Part shown: positions 1 to 7,263 of the stretch, piece after piece
Position numbering within the stretch: position 1 is the first letter of the stretch
How the letters are laid out: each line of letters opens with the position of its first letter
DNA from: an uncultured Gardnerella sp.
GTDB lineage: Bacteria; Actinomycetota; Actinomycetes; Actinomycetales; Bifidobacteriaceae
Length of the DNA: 40,653 bases
Assembly (NCBI GenBank): GCA_947292085.1
Contig: CAMYPN010000007.1
Location: 1-40,653, forward strand
Direction of reading: 5' to 3'
The notes under the pieces: generated by a model
What the model was told of the DNA's origin: nothing
Databases searched by the model: none
Seen by the model: only the letters and a program-made list of their open reading frames with translations
Translations under genes and position numbers: made by a program

Positions 1-19
1 TTTCGCGCGCTAAATCGCA

Positions 20-74
20 GCGCTCAAGCAGGTCGTCGCGCCCGCAAATGGAGCACGACGACATGCTTGAGCGC
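20..74. repeat. Long palindrome at left edge, one side of an inverted-repeat bracket
   Basis: Positions 20-38 (GCGCTCAAGCAGGTCGTCG) are the reverse complement of 56-74 apart from one base, giving a 19-bp stem around a 17-bp centre. The block 20-53 recurs inverted at 2675-2708 with about 30 of 34 bases matching, so the two copies bracket the SIR2-like gene. The sequence is noticeably more GC-rich than the AT-rich gene it flanks. It has no coding potential that I can see and is best described as a repetitive extragenic palindrome. Whether it continues to the left cannot be seen. Confidence 0.75.
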
Positions 75-104
75 GCATTAATAATTTTGGCAGTCAATAG
101 AAAA

Positions 105-264
105 TGTCGATAACATCGGCTGATTTTATGTTTTAGACAAAATCACCCTGATTTTTGTCGATTTCACCAAACGATTTGGTATTTTCGACAGTTTCGACTT
201 GCGTTTTGTCGATAACATCGGCTGATTTTATGTTTTAGACAAATCCACCCCACGTTCTGTCGAT
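105..264. repeat. Palindromic array with exact 51-bp period
   Basis: TGTCGAT begins at 105, 156, 207 and 258, a constant 51-bp step. Units 1 and 3 are identical over 37 bp (105-141 and 207-243). Unit 2 (156-192) matches them at about 24 of 37 positions. Unit 4 keeps little more than the first seven bases. Units 1 to 3 are each an imperfect inverted repeat: units 1 and 3 pair TGTC with GACA and AACAT with ATGTT, and unit 2 pairs TGTCGA with TCGACA and ACCAAA with TTTGGT. The array lies just beyond the stop codon of the SIR2-like gene, within the gene-free stretch 1-304. No gene is called there. Confidence 0.75.
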
Positions 265-304
265 TTATCTTCTTCTGCAATAGATTTAAATTTTGTTATG
301 ACTT

Positions 305-2224
305 TTATTTGCTATTTTTCAAAAATAAACCCTCTCGTTTTCCTATGCGCAAAAGCGTTTTCTTCAAACTTTTTGGAGTAATCTTTTTGATGGACTTAAA
401 TAGCAATTCTTTTTCTTCATCACTAATTGTCAAATCCGCACAATCATTTATAAGAGACTTCTTTTTAAAAATAGCTTTCACAATGTTCAAAGTATTACCA
501 TTTTCCTTAGCTTCTTCTAAAGATTTATTGACATCTTCATCCCTATGAATAATAGACAATGCGCTCAACTCACTGCCTATAGTTCCAACGATTTTAACCA
601 TATGCTCATACTCATCTTTATTGTATGGATATAATCTGCAGAGATACTTACAAGTTCCACTCATTGTTACGTGATTACCTATAGCCTTAGCTCTTGCCAA
701 TAAACTTCTAAGTTTTCTTTTTGCACGTTCCTTTAAAAATGGAATTTTACAGTCCATTGCCAGAGACCTAACTTCACATTCTTGTGCAACGACTTCGTTA
801 TTCTTATACAATTCTTTATCACGAATAAACATGCTATTCAAAAGTGCAAAACGGAACCTAACTAAAAGCCATAAACCGTATTTTCTTCTTAATAACGGCA
901 CTTTTAAAAAAAGGCTCGATGGAACACGCATTTGCAACGAAGATACATATTCAAACTTTGCCTCTGCTAAATATTTACGCCTGTCTTTAGATGGCAATCT
1001 GTATTTCTTTGCTGCTTTCTTTAGTTCTTTCGCAAGTTGACGATATTTATCAAAATCCGCACTTTCTCTTGCAAGGGAAATCTTCGCTTTTAGCAATATA
1101 ATTTTTTCTTTGCTAGTTAATTCTTCGTATTGATTAATAATATGTCCTAAATCTTTATTCTGCCCAGTTCTTTGCAAAAGCAACATCCAGAATATTTTTT
1201 TATTAAAAGATATATTTTCCGCATCAATTTGTGACTCAATTCCTTTTAAAAATTTTTCTTTTTCTTCTGCAGAAACTGAGTTGTCCTTAGTTAGTTCACG
1301 AATACGATCAACAATATCTTTGCCGCCTTTAAAAGTTAATAACACATTCATCAACTCATCTTTCATATTGGATGGATATCCTGTTATCTTGACTACATTA
1401 TGCAATGATGAAGCATTGTCTTCTGTTTGCTTATCAATTTCAGATTCTTTAGGATTTCCAATCGTCCAGAAAAATTTTCTGTCCTCATAATGACTATTTT
1501 GCAAAATCGGAAAATAATCCGCGTCTCTTCCGCTATATCCCCAAATACACACGTCATGAGTCTTAATATTTCTTTTTACATAATCTGCAAAATCGCTTTT
1601 TTTGGAAATATCTGACATTGTTGTTGCAATATCATTGCTTGTTACTTCATTCCCTGAATTTTCTCTTAAATTTCCATGCAATTTACAGATTACTACTTGT
1701 GATTCAACTGATTTATCAGTTGGACGATTAACATAAACATGATAGGGCAACCTAAGCTTTTCGCAAGCTGATTCGAACATTTTATCATAATTCACGGTAA
1801 AAATTGGAACCTTTGCAAAATGCGAATAAGCTACTATGAAATAATGTATTATATTGGGTTGCGGTGTATAGTCCTTCGTGAAATGGTCTCTTTTAAGACA
1901 ATTCCACATCTCTAAAACGCGGTTATCCCCTGTACATTCCAGTAATACCGAATAAAATAATTCTGGTTGAACTACTTCACAAATATAATCTTTACGAGAC
2001 ATTTCTTTTTGGGGAACACATTGGGGAACAAACGTATAACATTTATCAAATCCCACCAAGAATTTATTACAAGTATGTTGTAAGACATCATAAACTTTTG
2101 CAACCCCAGATTCAATGCTGATTCCTGATCCAGTAAAAAATAAACCTCTTTTTCCAATCAAACAATCAAGCAATTCATTTTTATTGTTTTCATTACTATC
2201 TTCAGATGCATTCTCATTCCCCAT
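305..2224 (-). CDS. SIR2-like (SIR2_2-type) putative NADase, candidate defence protein
   Basis: This 639-residue protein has a SIR2-type Rossmann fold at its N-terminus. Visible motifs are TGSGIS (about 31-36, nucleotide loop), NYD (145-147, matching the TTNYD signature), KLHG (181-184, with the expected catalytic His) and GYSGRD (229-234). The rest, about 300-639, is a charged, helix-rich region that I cannot assign. In bacteria, proteins of this architecture are often NAD+-degrading effectors of anti-phage systems; that role here is inference. The start is supported by AAGGAG a few bases upstream of the ATG. The gene stands alone: no ThsB, HerA, Argonaute or other partner is visible within the window, although the left neighbour is cut off. 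It is very AT-rich compared with the housekeeping genes and is flanked on both sides by palindromic repeats, which suggests horizontal acquisition. A sirtuin-type deacylase is less likely because the protein is large and lacks zinc-binding cysteine pairs. Confidence 0.8.
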   Translation of the reverse strand: MGNENASEDSNENNKNELLDCLIGKRGLFFTGSGISIESGVAKVYDVLQHTCNKFLVGFDKCYTFVPQCVPQKEMSRKDYICEVVQPELFYSVLLECTGDNRVLEMWNCLKRDHFTKDYTPQPNIIHYFIVAYSHFAKVPIFTVNYDKMFESACEKLRLPYHVYVNRPTDKSVESQVVICKLHGNLRENSGNEVTSNDIATTMSDISKKSDFADYVKRNIKTHDVCIWGYSGRDADYFPILQNSHYEDRKFFWTIGNPKESEIDKQTEDNASSLHNVVKITGYPSNMKDELMNVLLTFKGGKDIVDRIRELTKDNSVSAEEKEKFLKGIESQIDAENISFNKKIFWMLLLQRTGQNKDLGHIINQYEELTSKEKIILLKAKISLARESADFDKYRQLAKELKKAAKKYRLPSKDRRKYLAEAKFEYVSSLQMRVPSSLFLKVPLLRRKYGLWLLVRFRFALLNSMFIRDKELYKNNEVVAQECEVRSLAMDCKIPFLKERAKRKLRSLLARAKAIGNHVTMSGTCKYLCRLYPYNKDEYEHMVKIVGTIGSELSALSIIHRDEDVNKSLEEAKENGNTLNIVKAIFKKKSLINDCADLTISDEEKELLFKSIKKITPKSLKKTLLRIGKREGLFLKNSK

Positions 2225-2515
2225 CGAAATCTCCTTTGATAAAATTCTGATGATAATTTAAATCTTTTAACTTTTATGAAAAATACAAAATTTATAAAAG
2301 AAAAACCTCAGTGTTAACTTTCTTCTATATAAGTTATACTCATTATTTTACTTTTCGCAAGAGTCTCTATGTATTGAATCGGAATCATTCTTAATTCGAT
2401 TTTTAGTTTATTTAGATTTGAAATAATACCGTTTGTGATACTAACTCACGATACTTTCCATAAATAAGCATTCCTAAACCAACCGAACCCATAACAGATG
2501 AAACACCGTCACCCC

Positions 2516-2708
2516 CTCCAAATGCGATACTAACCTCTCGCAATTGGAGCAAAACGTAAGGTAGACAGCTCCAATTACGAGAACACTCTCTCACGATTGG
2601 AGCAGATGACGTAAATAAAACCTCCAAATACGAGACAAAGCTCTCGGGATTGGAGCGGCAGACGACGATAAACCCTCCAAAAGCGGGCGCGACGACATGC
2701 TTGAGCGC
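2516..2708. repeat. Palindromic array with exact 53-bp period
   Basis: CTCCAA starts at 2516, 2569, 2622 and 2675, a constant 53-bp step. The first three units are imperfect hairpins: CTCCAA, then a CGA or CGAGA segment, then a complementary TCTCG-like and ATTGGAG arm (2516-2549, 2568-2603, 2622-2656). The fourth unit begins like the others but runs into the GC-rich element at 2675-2708, which is the inverted copy of 20-53. The array lies in the 630-bp gene-free gap between the SIR2-like gene and the pezT remnant. Elsewhere in that gap I see the upstream region of the SIR2-like gene (2225-2410) and a tandem TTATATAATTCG at 2812-2823 and 2825-2836. Confidence 0.75.
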
Positions 2709-2854
2709 AGCACCTAACGGCCATTAGTGGACCGTAGCAGTTCTATTAAGATTTGGCATACAAGTACACACCAATACCAATGCACAACCACAAAAACTCA
2801 ATAATCCTAATTTATATAATTCGGTTATATAATTCGATTACTAAATACTTAATT

Positions 2855-3646
2855 TCATACGTTATTGCTCTCTTGCTTTAACAATTCTTTTAATCTCTTT
2901 TTAGCATGACGAATCATCTTCAATTCGTCCATTGTTTCTCTTCCAAAAAGCGCTTCATTAAGAACATCGGCAGCAGTAAACTCTGCAGGAACATTTTTGT
3001 AATTGTTAGAATCATAGATACACTTTTCATCTCTTCTGTAAATCTGGATTCTATCGAATATTTTGGCTTTTTCCAATTCAGATAGATTTTGTACTATGTG
3101 ATCAACAATATTATCGTGGTGTTCTTTAGGCGTCGCTCTAGCACTTATAGGATTTTCAAGACGCATTTCATTATATCGAATTAACGTACTAAGCCAAGAT
3201 AATTCTGGTTTAGTGGCAATAACAGCAAGTGAAACATTATAACCACAATTTAGTAACGATTTTGCAGTATTAAGCGGAACTTCAACACTACGCAACGTAC
3301 CTTCAATTACTAAATTGTAATTTTCAAGACTTAACTTTTCTATTAAACTTCTCACCATTTTTGAAGAAAAGCTACTAGTATATTTAATGCTTTCCTTACC
3401 ATACACATCCAATAATTGATAATAATTTGGATGTTGTGGTCTATAACTATCAGCATCAAGAATAATTATATTGTTATCAAATTCTTTTTGTTTTATGATG
3501 TGAATGGTGCTTTTGCCTGCACCACTCTGACCACCGAGCAATATGGCTTGAGGCTACGAACTTGCATGTTTACCTATTTGCAAGGCGCGCAGATTCCTCT
3601 GCAAACACCGAGTGAAATATTCTTCACTAAAATCTTCTACTGCCAC
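2855..3646 (-). pseudogene. pezT: PezT/zeta-type toxin kinase interrupted by in-frame TAG
   Basis: This is a zeta-toxin (UDP-N-acetylglucosamine kinase family) gene resembling PezT. The P-loop reads GGQSGAGKS. It is followed by the conserved Asp in DADSYRPQHP and by the Arg-containing RATPKEHHD segment typical of PezT. Read back in the same frame, the coding sequence continues upstream through LQRNLRALQIGKHASS to a GTG at 3644-3646, matching the usual PezT N-terminus. It is broken by a single TAG at 3554-3556 (codon 31), just before PQAILLGG. Full length would be about 263 codons, close to the family norm of about 250. The open frame downstream of the TAG could begin only at a poor TTG (3539-3541), which would remove the N-terminal helices. 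The gene lies 41 bp downstream of the pezA-like gene. It is probably inactive as written unless the TAG is misread, suppressed, or a sequencing error. Confidence 0.8.
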
Positions 3647-3687
3647 AGCACACCAAAACTTACATTTACATAGTTATTATCGATTAT

Positions 3688-4179
3688 TTATTTAGCACTT
3701 ATCAAGTAATTTCGATTATTCTTATTTACAGCATCAAGCAAACGCTCTATACCATCTAAATAACCGTTATAACGATTTATATCTTCAAAATTGCGCAATT
3801 TATATACTCTTGTGTTGATTACGTCAGCTAAATCATCGCTCATCGCAATCCACGCATTAGAAGAATCGTCAATTTTGATATGCATGCTGTCTTCATACTT
3901 ATATATGCGAGCCAATATTTGCGCACCACGCTCTTTAAGAACTTCGATTTTCATATTCAAATCGTATTTCTCTTCAGACGTCAATTCCTTTTCTTGTAAT
4001 ATATCAAAAACAGAAACATTGAATTTATTGCAAATCTTATCTATCAAATTTGTTGAAATAACACTCGTACCGTTTTCATAACGACTAATACTGTTACGAG
4101 AAACACCTAAAACATTAGCAAATTCCTGCTGCGTTAATTTTTTTGAGCGACGTAACGCTTTAATATTACCCGAAATCAT
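3688..4179 (-). CDS. pezA: PezA-like antitoxin, XRE-family repressor
   Basis: A 163-residue protein with an XRE/Cro helix-turn-helix at residues 1-65: the segment LTQQEFANVLGVSRNSISRY is the two-helix DNA-reading unit. A C-terminal helical region follows, as in PezA antitoxins, where it holds the kinase toxin inactive. The start is supported by AAAGAGGA shortly before the ATG. The toxin remnant follows directly in the same orientation, the standard antitoxin-first order. A palindrome overlapping the putative -35 box suggests autoregulation. The gene looks intact although the toxin is broken, so it may act only as a repressor or may protect against related toxins. The family call is firm; the name pezA rests on the paired PezT. 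Confidence 0.8.
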   Translation of the reverse strand: MISGNIKALRRSKKLTQQEFANVLGVSRNSISRYENGTSVISTNLIDKICNKFNVSVFDILQEKELTSEEKYDLNMKIEVLKERGAQILARIYKYEDSMHIKIDDSSNAWIAMSDDLADVINTRVYKLRNFEDINRYNGYLDGIERLLDAVNKNNRNYLISAK

Positions 4180-4242
4180 ACATCCTCTTTCAACAATCTT
4201 TACAACAATTTTTCAATTTCAATATTGTCTTTTATTGTTCAT

Positions 4243-4282
4243 AATATAATATAGAAACATTTTTGTACCAATTTTGGTGCAA
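4243..4282 (-). promoter_or_regulatory. Putative pezA promoter and overlapping operator palindrome
   Basis: On the minus strand TTGGTA (4266-4271) and TATATT (4243-4248) are separated by 17 bp. The -35 half lies inside the 20-bp dyad TTGTACCAATTTTGGTGCAA (4263-4282), whose arms match except for one base. A further half site, TTGTACCA, occurs at 4324-4331. This fits repression by the adjacent XRE protein. The assignment is by pattern only. Confidence 0.5.
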
Positions 4283-4393
4283 TTTATCTAAAGAAATTTT
4301 CAAAATACACTACAGAAGACTTGTTGTACCACTTATTGAAGTAAGAATATGAGAGTGATAACAATGCTGCAGTACTGTCATCTACTTCAGCAG

Positions 4394-4514
4394 CACTGTC
4401 ACGCTACCACAGCACTGTCACGCTACCACAGCACTGTCACGCTACCACAGCACTGTCACGCTACCGCAACACCACGCTACCGCAACACCACGCTACTGCA
4501 ACACCACGCTACTG
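4394..4514. repeat. Two-phase tandem repeat (19-bp then 16-bp units)
   Basis: Three exact copies of CACTGTCACGCTACCACAG (4394-4412, 4413-4431, 4432-4450) are followed by a shortened fourth copy (4451-4466), then three 16-bp units beginning CAACACCACGCTAC (4467-4482, 4483-4498, 4499-4514). Related degenerate CACTACTGCA-like sequence continues to about 4560 and meets the parB stop codon. The array fills most of the non-promoter part of the 381-bp gap 4180-4560. Copy number is likely to vary between strains (inference). Confidence 0.85.
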
Positions 4515-4560
4515 CAGTAGTGCAATATTACGAGAGCACTACTGCATCACTACTACTGCA

Positions 4561-5979
4561 CTACTGTCCAATAAGAATGTCGACAATTCGATTCATGTCT
4601 TCAGGAGACGAGAACACTATTTCTATGCGACCGTGATTCTCACTACCTTTTATAGACACTTTCGTCTCGAATTTTGTTTCAAGTTTCTTGCGTATAGGTG
4701 ATGCAGCCCAGCGATCGTTTCTTTGTCTGCGCGAACGCACCTGATTGCCACTCGCCTCATTATTTTTCATCGATACGATTTCTTCAGTGCTTCTTACAGA
4801 TAATCCTTCAGTAATAATGCGCTGGGCAAGAGATTCCATTTCTTCTGGATTATCTAATCCGAGAAGTGCACGAGCGTGACCAGAAGATAATACTCCTGCA
4901 GAAACATGCTTTTGCACTGAAGCTGGAAGATTTAGTAATCGCAACATGTTGGCAATTTGTGGACGCGACTTCGAAACAGACTTTGACAACTGCGCTTGAG
5001 TTAAACCGAAATCGTCAATCATTTGCGCGTACGCTGCAGCCTCTTCCAATGGATTTAACGCCACGCGATGCAAGTTTTCCAAAAGTGCATCACGGAGCAT
5101 ATCCTCGTCGGCTGTGGTTTTCACTATTGCAGGAACCACTTCTAATCCGGCTAGCTGCGATGCTCTCCAACGGCGTTCACCCATAATCAGCTCGTAATGT
5201 GCCGTTTCTTGTTCGTCGTTGATTTTTCTCACGACTATTGGCTGCAGAACACCCACCTCTTTTATAGATGCAGCAAGTTCGCGCAACTCTTCTTCATCAA
5301 AAACAGTACGTGGCTGCTTTGAATTTGGCACTATATCTAACGGCTTTATATATTCTAAATAACCACCTTTAATTGGCTTTAAACCTTGATCTTCCGCAGT
5401 TGTATCAGCATTTTCAGCAGATGCTTCAGAATTTGTCGTGTTATTTAGTGAATTTCTGTTGCTATTATCTTCAGCTTCGTTTTCTTCTTTTCGTTGATTT
5501 TTTGATACATTATCGCCGAAGAAAAGATCCATTGGACGCACTACATCATTGAAAGATGGTACAGTTGCTCGTTTAATTGATCGAGTGTGTTTTGTACTTA
5601 AATAATCACCCGTTTCACGTGAAACATGCGAATATTGCTCTTCATTTGTACCATTGTTACCATTTGCGTCATTTTTATCTTTATGCGGAGCAATTGCTTG
5701 TTTTATGCTTGGCATAATAGTTTCACGTGAAACATGTTGCGCTTTTTGAGAAATTTTTTCTGAATTTTTTGCAGATACACTATTAGAATCTGCATCATAA
5801 TTATCTACAGTTTCACGTGAAACACGAGACTCAGTTTCAGCACTATTGACGTTTTCCTGCAATGTCGACTTGGTTTCAACGTCAGCTTGAGGAGCAACAG
5901 CAGCTAAATCGTCTTCTCCTGGCAGCGTTGGGAACAGAGCACCCAAACCTTTACCTAAACGAGATTTGGTTGAACTCAT
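4561..5979 (-). CDS. parB: Chromosome partitioning protein ParB
   Basis: ParB is the CTP-dependent clamp that loads at parS sites near the origin and works with ParA to separate new chromosomes. The 472-residue product opens with the ParA-interaction motif SRLGKGLGALFP. It has the ParB/Srx core from about 205 with GERRWRA (267-273) and ENLHRVALNPLEEA (301-314), a helix-turn-helix parS-binding region (about 325-400), and a C-terminal dimerisation segment ending at the stop. The linker between about 30 and 200 is long and low-complexity. It contains the peptide VSRET three times (53-57, 83-87, 119-123), each encoded by a perfect parS palindrome. The gene overlaps parA by 4 bp, so translation is probably coupled. 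Its 3' end abuts a tandem repeat. Confidence 0.96.
   Translation of the reverse strand: MSSTKSRLGKGLGALFPTLPGEDDLAAVAPQADVETKSTLQENVNSAETESRVSRETVDNYDADSNSVSAKNSEKISQKAQHVSRETIMPSIKQAIAPHKDKNDANGNNGTNEEQYSHVSRETGDYLSTKHTRSIKRATVPSFNDVVRPMDLFFGDNVSKNQRKEENEAEDNSNRNSLNNTTNSEASAENADTTAEDQGLKPIKGGYLEYIKPLDIVPNSKQPRTVFDEEELRELAASIKEVGVLQPIVVRKINDEQETAHYELIMGERRWRASQLAGLEVVPAIVKTTADEDMLRDALLENLHRVALNPLEEAAAYAQMIDDFGLTQAQLSKSVSKSRPQIANMLRLLNLPASVQKHVSAGVLSSGHARALLGLDNPEEMESLAQRIITEGLSVRSTEEIVSMKNNEASGNQVRSRRQRNDRWAASPIRKKLETKFETKVSIKGSENHGRIEIVFSSPEDMNRIVDILIGQ
5612..5625. promoter_or_regulatory. parS: parS site inside parB
   Basis: An exact GTTTCACGTGAAAC palindrome within the parB linker, read in frame as Val-Ser-Arg-Glu-Thr (residues 119-123). 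It is a predicted ParB nucleation site. Confidence 0.9.
5720..5733. promoter_or_regulatory. parS: parS site inside parB
   Basis: An exact GTTTCACGTGAAAC followed by A, in the same reading phase as the other two intragenic copies. It encodes VSRET at ParB residues 83-87. Confidence 0.9.
5810..5823. promoter_or_regulatory. parS: parS site inside parB
   Basis: The third exact GTTTCACGTGAAAC within parB, encoding VSRET at residues 53-57. The three intragenic sites fall within about 210 bp. Confidence 0.9.
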
Positions 5980-6929
5980 TTTTCATTCCCCTTCTGTCTT
6001 ACAGCAATATTTGCTAACACTGTTTCTGATCTTTGAGCAATTTCTAAAGCGGCTTCCCTATAAGATACAGCACCTGTTCCATGTGAATCATAACTTATTA
6101 CAGTTTTCGCAAAGCTTGGCGCTTCTGAAATTTTTACTGTTCGCGGAATTGTAGTTTCAAGCACAATATGCGGATAATGTTGCTTAACTTCTTGGAAAAC
6201 TTCGCGACTCAAAAGCGTTCGCCTATCAAACATAGTAACTAACATTGTAGAAACTACTAGCGAAGGATTGTAATGCTTTTGCACAAGACCAATCGTATTA
6301 ATAAGCTGACCTAATCCTTCAAGGGCATAATATTCAGCTTGAATTGGTATGAGCATTTCCTTCGCCGCACACATGGAATTAATAACAAGCAATCCTAATG
6401 ACGGAGCACAATCAATAAAAACGTAATCATAGTGTTCGTCACTATTATTTAAGAACTCAAGTAGCGCATTCTTCAGAAGATTGTTGCGATCCTGCATTTC
6501 CGCAACTTCCAGCTCAGCTCCGCTTAAGTCAATAGATGCTGGAACTACATCAATACCATCAATATCCGGGCATGGTTGTTTTACTTCCGAAACTGTTTTA
6601 CGACCCTCAAGAACATCATAAACTGAGAGATTTCCGGAAGCATGCGGCACGTTAAGAGCTGTAGACGCGTTGCCTTGCGGATCCATATCAATTACGAGAA
6701 CTTTGCAACCACCAACTGCCATAGCTGCAGCTAGATTCACGGTAGAACTTGTTTTACCAACTCCACCTTTCTGATTTGCAACAGCAATTATTCTCGTATC
6801 AGAAGGTTTTGGATAAACTACGCCCTCTAGAGCGTGATATCTTGTAGTGACATCCGCTAATTCGTTACCTAACGAAGATGGTGAATCTCCAAAAATACGT
6901 TTAATGGTTTCCGCAGCTGATTCCACCAT
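5976..6929 (-). CDS. parA: Chromosome partitioning ATPase ParA (Soj)
   Basis: A Walker-type ATPase of 317 residues that forms the DNA-bound gradient pulling ParB-parS complexes apart. The deviant Walker A KGGVGKTSST follows IIAVANQ, Walker B-like VLVIDMDPQGNAST comes next, and YDYVFIDCAPSLG lies further on; all are chromosomal ParA signatures. An N-terminal extension of about 45 residues precedes the ATPase core, as in actinobacterial ParA. The ATG lies just downstream of a GGGGGTGATAC stretch. The stop codon overlaps the parB start (ATGA). The 334-bp gap upstream (6930-7263) carries one exact and one near-exact parS site and presumably the parAB promoter, so ParB may influence its own operon (inference). 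Confidence 0.96.
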   Translation of the reverse strand: MVESAAETIKRIFGDSPSSLGNELADVTTRYHALEGVVYPKPSDTRIIAVANQKGGVGKTSSTVNLAAAMAVGGCKVLVIDMDPQGNASTALNVPHASGNLSVYDVLEGRKTVSEVKQPCPDIDGIDVVPASIDLSGAELEVAEMQDRNNLLKNALLEFLNNSDEHYDYVFIDCAPSLGLLVINSMCAAKEMLIPIQAEYYALEGLGQLINTIGLVQKHYNPSLVVSTMLVTMFDRRTLLSREVFQEVKQHYPHIVLETTIPRTVKISEAPSFAKTVISYDSHGTGAVSYREAALEIAQRSETVLANIAVRQKGNEK

Positions 6930-7018
6930 TTTGTATCACCCCCGCCCTCTTTTTTACAACCATGTAGTGTCAAGTTTCTATTCTTCTATGGACATAAAAC
7001 ACGTAAAAATAGCATGCT

Positions 7019-7032
7019 GTTTCACGTGAAAC
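7019..7032. promoter_or_regulatory. parS: parS site upstream of parA
   Basis: An exact GTTTCACGTGAAAC in the gap between rsmG and parA, extended to TGTTTCACGTGAAACA. The remainder of 6930-7263 is AT-rich and, apart from the near-match at 7191-7204, has no gene or clear terminator that I can support. Confidence 0.92.
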
Positions 7033-7190
7033 AGCATAAATTTAAATAAAAATAACAGCTTTTTAAATCGAAATGAATCATATAATAAATTCTCAAAATT
7101 TACGAAAAAGTTCATAATAAAAAATAATAAAATAATAAAAAGCAAAACCACATTAAAACTGATGAATATTCAGATGCATAAAATGGATAT

Positions 7191-7204
7191 GTTTCACATG
7201 AAAC
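7191..7204. promoter_or_regulatory. Near-consensus parS
   Basis: GTTTCACATGAAAC differs from parS at one central base (CACATG instead of CACGTG). It may be a weak ParB site or a decayed copy. Confidence 0.5.
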
Positions 7205-7263
7205 ATTACTCAAAACGTAAATATAAAATTACAAATCTTGTACATTAAAAATGTTTTAGCAAA

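Noticed and set aside
105..243. CRISPR-like repeats of 37 bp
   Set aside because: The real period is 51 bp with a diverged middle unit and 14-bp spacers, too short for CRISPR spacers. No cas genes are present.
2855..3541. Zeta toxin starting at the TTG at 3539-3541
   Set aside because: It begins inside the conserved ILLGGQ strand and has no ribosome site. In-frame homology continues upstream past a TAG, so a disrupted gene is the better reading.
4349..4636. Plus-strand reading frame of 95 residues across the tandem repeat
   Set aside because: It is made of repeat-derived His/Thr-rich sequence, runs into the 3' end of parB on the other strand and has no family features.
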